Source: Neofusicoccum parvum (taxonomy: Eukaryota; Ascomycota; Dothideomycetes; Botryosphaeriales; Botryosphaeriaceae). Taken from it: DNA of 64,000 bases. Both the position numbers and the translations under genes were made by a program. The stretch covers positions 1,860,001 to 1,924,000 of the forward strand of contig CP087215.1 in assembly GCA_020912385.1 (NCBI GenBank). The letters are read 5' to 3'. Below are positions 54,482-64,000 of this stretch, piece by piece (position 1 is the first letter of the stretch; every line of letters starts with the position of its first letter). The notes below the pieces were generated by a model. The model searched no databases and was not told the origin of the DNA. It saw only the letters and a list, made by a program, of their open reading frames with translations.

Positions 54482-57400
54482 GGTTTATTAAACGCTAGGG
54501 GCAGTAGTGCCCGTGTCCACGCCGTCCTTGCCTATCTATTGCTTGTTGAGATACGAGGGAAAACGGGATGGGAGATTGTATTTTGGAGCGAGCGGGCCGG
54601 CCTGGCACGAATGGGAGGTGTTGCAGATCGGCAGGCAGGCCAGGGCTGGGCGTCGGTCACGTCGGCTTGCCCAATTGAGAAAGCATCGGTGGACAGCACG
54701 CATAGGAAAAAAAAGAAGTCCGGGGCCCCAGCTCTTGCAGGAAGGATGCAGAGAAAAAAAATTGTGCGTCTGCACGGCGGAACGGGTACAAGCGGAGCAG
54801 GTACAGTGACTTGCGCCCGGGTTTCGGTGCCGCATGCGCCGGGCGGCGTTGGCATCAGGCGTCCTGGGAAGCATGAATGTACGTGTTGGCTCCGGGCCAG
54901 TGAGCGGGCTGGAAACGGTGTTCCGGTTGATAACGCATATTGCAGCTTGGCGGGTGCGCTGGTGACGACTGGGCGAGGAGCGCAGGCTAGATAATTGCCA
55001 CCTTGTTTTTGGCAGCACACTACCGGCGGCGGCGCGAGGGGCAAGAGTCATTCGGCTCGCTTCCCTGTGCGTGGAGCGCGGTGAGGTGCGGCGGACAAGA
55101 CTGCGCGCGCCGACAACTGGCCAGTAGCGATGGTGGAACCGGGGGTTGGGGGGAGGGCGGAGAGAGAGACATGCGATCAAGCACAGTCGCCAGCTGCCGA
55201 ATCACGCAGGTGCATGCGGAGAGGCGGACTGCGGAGAGGGAAGGCCAGGTGGGCAGCCGGCGGCAGATCCCCACACCTCCCCCATGCGGGCGGCGGGCGT
55301 ACGCAGGGCCTGACGTTTGTGGTGGAGTGACGGTCTCGTTACTCCGTCGAACGCCTGCATGTTCGACGTCCCCGGCTTGCTGCTGCGCGCTGCAGGACAG
55401 GTACAGGTACATCGGCCTGCTTCACCGCTTGTTTGGTGCTCGCGATCATCCCATACGTGGATCTTTGGTGGCTGCTTTTTCTTTCAGCGAAACGCGCTCA
55501 TTCTCCGCATTTACCCACTCGCGATCTCGAGCTAGACGCCAAGTGAGCGCATCCCCATCGCGTGGAAGAATGGCGGCTGGAAGGTTGGGCGAGCGCTGCT
55601 TATCGTGTCGATCTCGTCATCTCACTGGGAGCAGCCACCAGCCTGATGGCTGCCCGGGATTCCGGTTCGGATAAGCCTCTTCGTGCGGTTCTGGACGTGG
55701 AGTGACACACGCAAACAGCCTTTGCCTGGGGTAAGTGCTACTCCACACTTTGGGCGAGGCTTCCCTGTCATGCACTCCACAGCGCATCATCAGCATTGCG
55801 TGATGGCGCCAGCAGACGGCGGCGGGCAGGGAGGCCGGCATGGCGATGGCCTAATCATTATCAAATCGCGGCGCGCCTGCGTGGGTCGCTGCGAGCGCAA
55901 GGCCAAGCAGGGTCCAGCGGGGAGGAATGTGGAGCAGCGCAGCGCGCACCGCGCTGGCCCGATGCGGCAACGACGGCAAGTCGCCGCGGCGCAGGTCGAG
56001 TCGTCCGGCTGGCAGGCAGGCTGGCAGGCCCGCGTCTGCCCGATCTCAGCACGGCGAGTTCTAGGCTCCGCCGATTGCTGCCACATTCTCCGGCACCGCA
56101 CCCCTTGCACGCCGCCCATCGCCCTGGCGCGAGTCTCAGCCCTGAGAACAAGCCACCAACGTCGCCAATCAGTCTTCCCCCTACCCATTCCCTGCTTGCG
56201 GTGCTTTGGCCCGCCGATGCTCCTATCGTGGCGGGCGGCTGCGTCAAGGCTGCCCGCGCGCCATGTCGCCAGGGAGGCCGCCAGGCGCACGGAGCCGTGT
56301 GGCTACCGGTCTTGCGTCAAGGCCGCGAGCCAGAGCCAGCGCAGCCGGCCGCGGCGGCCAGCAGTTACGGGCTGCGAGGCCGTGTGTTTCGCCGCGGTGC
56401 AGGTATGTACACCTCATCGCCATCGTCAGCGCCTGTTCTCGCCGGCAGCCACGTCGCCGCCGCGCGCAGTCCGCCTCGCCCAAGCGCCGTCCTGCCGCGC
56501 CCAGGCGCCGGGGCGGGCGGCAGGAGGCAGCGCGCGGATGGGCGACGGAAGTTTTGGGCGTCGAGCAGCTCCTGGGGGAGGTCTGGTCGCATGCACTTCC
56601 GCAACAGGAAACCAGCCCTTACCCCGTGGGTACTCCAATTTTAAGGCGCCCCACGTCAGGGCAGCCAGAAAGCTTGGACGCCCGCTCCAGCTCTCCCCAC
56701 GCCCACACCCGACGACGACGACCGCTCCGGCGGCCAGCGACGCAAACCTCGTCTGTCTGACAACCCCTGCGCCCGCCCGCCCCCCCATTCTACACGCCCC
56801 GACGGTCCCGAGCTTCCTCCAGACACGCCCGCGCAATTGCTCCGCCTCGTTTCGTGAAGTCCCGCCGCGCCACGCTGGCCCTCTCTCTCCCTCTCAGCTG
56901 GTGAGGCGGGCTGCCAGATCACCGGCCAGGTTTCGCCCACGATGCCCCTCCGTTTTCAGCCACGTTGCCCTGGGGAAGACTCTCGCTGCCAGCCGCCCCA
57001 GGGCAGCTTGACTCGGACGCCCCCTGCCCCCCGTTCTGCCCTGCCCGCTACCTTGCCCGCCGCGCGCGCGCCGGCCAGCGCAGGCGCCCCGGGCGGTGCA
57101 CGCCCACCGGAAGAAGTCTTTCACGACGGGGACGAGGCGGCGCCGCGCCACAGCCAGGTCCTTCCGCATCGGGCTGATGTGTCTCAGGGAGAGGGATGAT
57201 GGGAGCGCGGGAGAGGTCGGGCGCTCTAGTCTACCCTTTTCGGCGAATGTGGGGGGGAGCGTTTGGGGCTCCGGATTGGCCGGTGATAAGTATCAGTTTT
57301 GCTGCGGGCATGGTTCTTCTCCCTTCCATCTGCTCTCGAAACCTCGTCGTTGCTCGACGTCTTCTCGGTGCTTGGTTGGTTGGGTCTCTCGCTGGAGCGG

Positions 57401-60400
57401 ATGCTCTGGAGATAAATCCGACGGGTGGGCTCAGCATCAGCGCTCCGGCGCGCGTCTCCTCCGTTGTCTGCGCTGATGAGGCGCCGGCCGGACCACCCAC
57501 AGCGCCCGCCCCGTCGCTCTCCGGAATTTCTCCAGAAACGCTCGTGCACGTCCGCCTGTGGGGTGGTTTTCTGGCGGGCGCGGCTCCACAAGTGTGCTTT
57601 TGCGAGATGAGAGATGAGGGCGTTGCGCTCTATGCAGTCTGCAACGCGTGTCGGGGGACGCGGCTGCTGCCGTCTTGGGTGCCTGCGGTGTCGAGAGACG
57701 CTCTGGTGACAGTGTTGCAATCTTGCGCCTGGGGGCTCCACGGGGCCGCATGCAATGCCATGCACGCCCCGCGGTGGGCGGAACGGAGCGCTAGAGGCGG
57801 AGAGGTACGTACCGGACTGAGGGCGGATGACTCGGCCGGGCTGGCGGCACGGCATCGTCGACGCCTGGGAAGTGGTTGGTTGGTTGAGCCTCACTCCCGA
57901 CGACGACAACGGAGCGGTGGCCCACTTTGCCGGCCGGTGGAGCTGGCGCTGTGTTGAGGCTGTGGGTGAGCTGATGGCGCGGCTGCAGAGTCGTGGTCGT
58001 GCCGGCTGCCAACCACACGCTGCTGCCATCGCCAGTCACTGCTTCGTCCGCGACCACTCCCGCGCCTGAGAATGCTGTTGCCTGCTTGCATGCAACTCTG
58101 GCCGTCATGCGCGCCGACGACGGGCCTTCTTTCTGTCAGCTGTGTGCCCTTCCCTTACTTAGCTCATGCTTTCTCACTGCCTCGCCCTCATCCGTCCGGC
58201 CGCCCGCATATCGGCGGCAAGCTTTGACGATCTCGTTATCTTGTGCAGCCAAAGGCGGCCGCAGCCTCCACCAACGAAAGCCTCGTCTCATCACACGCGG
58301 TCCGCGTGCCTTTGTTCATTTCAACAATTCTCCGTCTGCGCGGCGCCGTGGCGTGCGCCGCCTGGGGGGCCTCCGTCCGTGTGCCCACACTCCACTCCCA
58401 TATCTCCGCTTGGCGCTATTGAGAAAGTCGCACCGCAAGACACCCGGAGCAATACCCGCGAGATATGGCGCGCATGGCCCGGCCCACCTCCGCGAATTGG
58501 AAACGCAGCACCCGTGCGTTTCGAATTTTTGCTGCAAGAAGCGAGAATCCACTGACACGAGGAGGCGCCCCCAATGCCCCCCATGTGCCAACAATAGCGT
58601 GCAATGGCGACGGCAGCAGCAAGCCATCCGCCTCGACAAGCGGCCGACGCCGGCTGGCTCCTGCGCCGGGGCAGGAATGAGCTGATCCGCCGGAAAGCTG
58701 CATGCTGCACATATGAGGGATACGAGCAGAGCCGCCTGGATCACACGCATGCACGGCAGGCGGGCGCCCTTCACTCCGCGCTGCAGCCGTCGTGCACGTC
58801 AACCGCCCCCTCCGCCTGCGTCCTCCGTGTTCGTTTGCGCTCCGTATGCGCTTTTCCCACGACCCTCGCGAAAACACGGGCGAAGCGAGCGAGATATCGG
58901 AGACGCCAACCAACCCACCAACCCACCCGCCCCCAAGAACCGCGCCACGCCCGCCCAGAAAGACGTGCTCCACGCCGGCGGCCGGCGGGCCCAGCATGTC
59001 TCGTTTCTGTCTTGCCTTACGAGGCGAGTGCAGGTTCGTAGGGAGGTGCATGCCGCGACAGGCAGCGATGACGAGAGCGCAGCGTGCCTGAGTCCTGCGT
59101 CAAACCGCCACCAACCACCCTGCGCCCCTCCATTCGCGGGGCAGAACGGACGGCCAACGTCTGCCGCCCCTGTTTCACATTCCCGGGACGTCCCCGTTCG
59201 CGGCAGTTGCCTCTGCCTCTGCCTCCCCAACGTCGTTCTCTGATCGGCGCATGGACGTTTTTTGGGGGGGAGGGGCACAGGCAAGCGAGGCGAAGCGATG
59301 CGTGAAGCGAGACTCGCATCGCGAAGGGGAAAGCAGAGATAGGCAAAATTGTCGAGTTGAGCCGCGCGCGGCGGGCGTGGGGAGGCCGACTGGCGGAGGG
59401 GCAGCGAAACTGTGGGGGGAGGGGGATGGGGGCGACAATTCTTCCGTGCTTCGACGCGGAACCTTCTTTTCCCTCCTTCCTTTCGCTCGCACTCTCTTCC
59501 CTCCGCCGGGGCGGAGACTCGGCTCTTCCCAGAGTGTGGCGCAGCGGCGGCGGACCGGCGGGGGGGAGGAAAGGCCCAGGGAAAAGGGCAGCAAAAACAA
59601 GCTGGCGAGCGCGCTTCTTGTCCCGCCGGGCTGCGCGCTTTAGGCTAAATTGCTGGCGCAGGGCGGTTCCGCTGCAGCGAGAAAGCTTGCTTTTCGCGGC
59701 CGGCGAGCGAAGGGCTAGCTGGCCGCCGGGCTGGATGGGCGGGCGCCCCCGAATGGCGCAATTGTGCGCGGATCCGAGGGGTCTTCCCACTACGTAGTAC
59801 TCACCACGGACGAGCACACCTGGCGGCGGTTCCGCCCCGGGCGGCGGCGGCAGCAGGGTCGGGAGTCTGTCGTGGCAGCAGCAAACGCCCCGGCCACGAC
59901 GTAGCGCAGCATAGACAACCAGCGGACAGGAGGGCGATGGCCATGTCGACGTCGGTCCCCTTCGCGGTCGAGAGCAGCAGTGGTGGCAGTTACGCCGGTC
60001 GCGGGGCGTCCGCTCGTTGCCCCATTTCCCCGTTTCCCCATTCCCCCGACGCTACCGTCGCAAGCCCGTCGAAGCTTGTGAGCTTGGTGGGCGGGTTGGT
60101 CTCTGGTCGGCGGACGGGGCGACTCGATTCCTGGGGGTGGGCGCGCATGGGTGCTCGGAAGGTGGCGGCCGGCCGGCCGGGCTGGTCGTGGTGGTCGTGG
60201 TCGTCGTGGTCGTGGTTGGGAGAGCCCAGCCGTACCTGGCTTTCACATGCTCGAACTTTCCCCTTGCCCACAATCCCACCGTCCGCGACTTTTCGCGCTT
60301 TTCTCTGCGCTGCGCATTCACATGTCAAACGATGCTTTCCCTCCGTCCTCTTTTTTTTTTCCCCCGGAACGCTTCCTCCCCGCAATTAACTTTCCTCCGA

Positions 60401-60641
60401 CGGCAGGGCGAGCGCAGAAATTGTCGTTGACAGGCGCCAGAAAAGCCCACGCTCCACCACAAGGAGCAGCGCCCCACCGACGGCGTCATTCAGGGTGTTC
60501 TTCCCTGTGGTCGCGGTCGTGTTCGCACTCGCCCGCCCTGCCGCGCTTGTCTCAAGGTGCGCCTTCCAGAACGCCCGTAGTGCGCGCTTCTGGGCTCGCG
60601 GCCTGCCCTGTAGGGCGAGGCGTCCAGCCCCGGCGCGTCGC

Positions 60642-60678
60642 GGAGAGAGAGGGAGAGAGAGAGAGAGAGAGAGAGAGG
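60642..60678. repeat. GA dinucleotide tract
   Basis: Nearly uninterrupted GA repeat of about 37 bp with one GGG interruption. Confidence 0.9.
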
Positions 60679-63452
60679 CTCGAGCCAGCGTTGCTGGGCA
60701 CACGTCACGCAACGTCAACAAGGCCGCCTGTCTCGAGCCTCGCCGGCCGCGCTTCCCCATGCCTTTCCCAGCCGGAGCAGACACACGCTTCGTCATCGGC
60801 GACGGGGGAGGGGAAGGCAAGTCGACGGGCACTGCAATTTCTGCGTCGCCCCGAGTCACGGCCGTGCAGGATGAAGTTTTTTTTCTCTACTGCTCGTCAT
60901 CTCTCGCTACTCTCTGCGGTCTATCTCGCGCGCGCCGTGGTCTCTCCCGGCGGCGCCCACCCCTGGCAAGTTCCGGCAAGCCCGCTCGTTTGCCTCATGG
61001 CAAGTGCCTAGCGGATAAGCCGAGAGCGCGGCCCCATATCCTAATCTCGAGCGCAATCCCACGATGCGAGGGCTGGGGCGAGGATTGGCTGGCTGGCTGG
61101 CGGGAGAGAGGGCGCAGCTGCGGCACCGCAGGCAAGCGAGAGCAGCGCTGGCGGGTGCCGGCAGAGAAAAATTTTGCTGCGCGCAAAGGCGGTGGCGCCA
61201 TCGCTCGGCGCAGACGGGCATATCTGGTCTCGCTGTGGAATGACGGATGTCGTCAGTCAGTTGCGAGATTGGAAGTGGGCCACGGCACCAACACCACCCG
61301 CTTTTTGCTGCTGCATCGCTCGCCCTGCCTGCGCGCGCCCGCCCGCCGTGCTGTCCGTCGCCGTCGCCGTCGCCCGGGCTTGAGGCGACGCGGATGGGTG
61401 AAATGATGCACTATTATCGCCGTGCAGCGCGGATGTGCGGATGCGGCTGCGCGCGCTCGGAGGGAAGCGTCGTCGATCGCACGCTCTTCGTCAGCTCGGC
61501 CCTTCTCGCCCTGGGGCCATTGGGCCATCGCACAGCAGGAGTGGTTGGGGAACAGCTTGGGGTGCAGAGTGCAGATGCGGCCGATGACGACCGCGCCGGC
61601 TGGGATGATAACGCTGGGAAGGGAGGAGCGTCGTGAGCGCCGGCGGAGACCACTCCGCCGCCAGCTGGGGGGGCAGCGCGCTGCAGCGTCGACACGTTCC
61701 ATGATTCCGCGGCCATGCCCCTGTCCAGCCGCTGGTTCTGGTCGCGTTATGGCAGCCTTTTGGGTGTTGGCTGGTTGCGACTCGGGCTGGGAGAGGCTGC
61801 TGGCGACGAATGGTGCTCGATGCACGCAGGTCGACGGCACTGCCGCATTCCCTAGCGCCTCAACAAAGCGCGTACCCGTCCAGTCACTGCCGCCTGTCGC
61901 TACCGCCTCAGCCCCTTTGGCCCTGTTTCAGCGTGTTGTTGGTACAGCGCACCAGGGAAGCAGGCAGCAACCTCTCCTCACCGGCAAGGCGCGAGCAAAC
62001 CAAAGGGAGCCCAGGAATGGATGACACGACGACAGCGCTGCCCGATCTGTGGAACACGCACGCATCGATAACGCGCGATGCGAGCAATGCCAAAAGCACC
62101 CAAACGCGAGTTCTAGAGCGGGTGTGGAGGGGCGCGAGAGGCGTGGAATGCGGGGACCCCACACTTTTGGCCCATCCTGCCGCCCTAGCTTCCCTATCTT
62201 GCTCCCGCCCTTGCCTTCCCCACGCCGCTTCCCCTTTTTTACCCCATATCCTGCCGGACGGCAGCCTTCCGTTCTTCTTTGCTTTTTCTGCGTCTGCCGG
62301 CCTGCGTGGGAAACACACAGCGCCGCACGGGACTGCGCGAAGCGTGCTGCGCGTCGCCGCTTTGGGCAGACAGTCATCGCGTCGGGCTGACCTCATCGCC
62401 GACCGGTGCTTTTGCACGTCGAGTAAGCAGCCTGGAATCGCCCCGCTGCTTGCGTCGACGTCGATGGCTGAACATCCCTAGCCCTGTTTGCCGATAGAGG
62501 CATGTGAAGAAGAGATAAGATTCAATGCGGCGGCGCGGAGGCGATTCCTATCTCAAGCCTGGCGCATTCCTCCCGCTGAGACTTACTAGACCATTGGTAT
62601 TGGTGCTCCACGGGCATCGAAGTCCAGAGGCACTGGCACTGGTGGACGATGGAGACGCACAGGCTTTCTGGACAAGGCTGACGCCGCCAAGGCAGTGACA
62701 GCGCAGCCTCCGGAGGTGCCCGATGGTCGCAATAACCTAAAATCCATCGTCATTCCGCCGGTCCTGCTCTCTGTACCTTGGAACTCGGCTACCACTCGGC
62801 TATAGCGGTGACACACACCAAAGCCGTGGCCATCCGAGGCCGGCGTCTTGTACCGGGTACACAGGCATGCGGGCGGCTAATCATAGAAGCTGAGTAAACA
62901 GCAAGCCCGGTCGAGGCCTCATGGCAGGTAGGTCAAGCTCTGCTGCGTCAGCTTTTTCTTATTCCCTGCCGCCCATGCAAGTTGCGGGTATGTGGGGGAA
63001 AGGGGAAAACGAACGGCCTGGGGAAAAGAAAGGAAAGACTCCAAGAACTTACCCCATCATCACACCACCATCTGTCCACCACCTCCGCAATACCGCGTCG
63101 AGAAACTCAAAACACCACCGTGACATGCCGCCTGGTAGATTCCTTTTTGTAGCACTTGACCAGTCAATCCCACCCTTTTCTTCATCGCCCCAATATGCCG
63201 TGTCCCCCTTTGTTTTCTCCGGTCAGCCCACAAGCACAAAAACAACAAACCACAGCCGCCACCAAAAAAGAACCCCCCGGCCCTCCGCACCTTCCCAATC
63301 CTCCGGTCCCCTCACCCATCCCCCGGCTTCCCGTTCACTCCCCGATCCCTTCTCACCGACCGGTCAAAACCCACCCCTCCGCCACACAACCCAACACCCT
63401 CGCCGCATGACGCCGTGCCACCCGCGCCCCATCACTCGTCGCACACGCGGCC

Positions 63453-63470
63453 TACCTGCCTGCCTGCCTG
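63453..63470. repeat. CCTG microsatellite
   Basis: Tandem CCTG units ending in CCCGCC. Confidence 0.8.
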
Positions 63471-64000
63471 CCCGCCGGCCAGCCTCGCCTCGCTCACCGG
63501 CGGCCGCCGCCGCCGCCTTCCCCCCCGTCCCCCGGTCCGCGGCAAGGCAGCCACGCCAGCGGTGCTGCCTGCCTGCACGCACGCAGCGCGTGCGCTAGCA
63601 GCTGCAGCGTGCATGCAGATCTGCCGTTCTTTGCTCACCGCCCGCTGCGGGGAGGAAGGGAGGAGAGGGGAGAGGGCAGAGGGGAGGGAAAGGGCAGGTG
63701 TAGCGGCGGCCGCGGCGCGTGGGGTAGGGGGGTTTGTGATGGGTCGTTTTTTTTTCTGGTGGGTTTGCGGTTTTGCTTTTTGTTTGTCGCAGTGTCTGGG
63801 GCGATGCGGGAAGGATGCGTGGAGGATGCGGGTGATGGAGGGAGGTTGGTGGGTTGGTAGGTAGGTTTCCTTGCATGATGGTGGGTGGGTGTGCTTGGTG
63901 CGTTTGCGGGCGGCGGTGTGGGGGGTGGGAGTGTCGCGTGAGGGAGGTGGAGGTTTGGGTGCCCGTCGTGGGTTTTTGCTTTTTTTGGTTCTTGGGTGAT

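Larger units (their letters stand above)
52800..64000. other. Long GC-rich region without a defended gene
   Basis: About 11.2 kb. Many long frames are open on both strands at once, their translations are Arg/Pro/Ala/Ser-rich, and none shows a domain, signal peptide or spliceable extension. It contains simple repeats: GGAT units at 54465-54481, a GA tract at 60642-60678, GTCGTG-type runs at 60182-60216, and a CCTG/GCCT run at 63453-63470. The AT-richer 52.8-53.3 kb piece is the creA 3' region. The rest could be a very long upstream region of a gene beyond the right edge. Confidence 0.45.

Noticed and set aside
60642..60678. CRISPR or transposon terminal repeat
   Set aside because: Simple GA microsatellite; no spacer structure, inverted ends or transposase anywhere in the window.
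53273..63876. Many long frames on both strands right of creA
   Set aside because: Simultaneously open in several frames, Arg/Pro/Ala-rich, no domains, no consistent introns; explained by high GC.

Overview
The window reads as nuclear DNA of a filamentous ascomycete (Pezizomycotina). The evidence is short spliceosomal introns (mostly 44-80 nt, GT-AG, often with a CTAAC-like branch site just upstream of the acceptor), a HET-domain gene, two Zn2Cys6-type regulators, an NCS2 purine permease with the UapA-type signature, a fused delta-9 desaturase/cytochrome b5, and a CreA-type carbon catabolite repressor. The class within Pezizomycotina cannot be settled by eye. I found no convincing tRNA, rRNA, CRISPR array, intact transposon or viral sequence. 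Gene models were spliced by hand from frame, splice signals and family knowledge.

Layout. 1-3.4 kb: a possible gene start running off the left edge, then a HET-domain protein. 5.0-9.9 kb: three consecutive cell-surface genes (a GPI-type chitin-binding protein, a Cys-rich single-pass membrane protein, and an Ecm33/SPS2-like ectodomain on a transmembrane anchor). 11.4-16.7 kb: tyrosyl-DNA phosphodiesterase and the Ole1-type desaturase, both on the minus strand. 20.4-30.2 kb is a compact housekeeping block: purine permease, a DhaK-only dihydroxyacetone kinase homologue, a FHIT/HIT hydrolase divergent from a STEEP1-family protein, a MOSC (mARC-like) protein, and a Rad51 paralogue. 30.3-44.3 kb: a C2H2+Zn2Cys6 regulator, an 11-exon carotenoid/stilbene cleavage oxygenase, an AAA-ATPase remnant, then a Zn2Cys6 regulator divergent from an MFS transporter with a 22-bp perfect palindrome between them. 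44.3-51.5 kb is gene-poor with one broken reading frame. creA lies at 51.5-52.8 kb, preceded by clustered CTGGGG-type sites. 52.8-64.0 kb is GC-rich with simple repeats and no gene I can defend.

How the genes may work together. The 5-10 kb group looks like a wall-sensing or wall-anchoring locus. The 30-44 kb group (regulator, cleavage dioxygenase, regulator, efflux pump) could be a small aromatic or apocarotenoid catabolism and efflux neighbourhood. creA is probably autoregulated. All three statements are inferences from content and adjacency.
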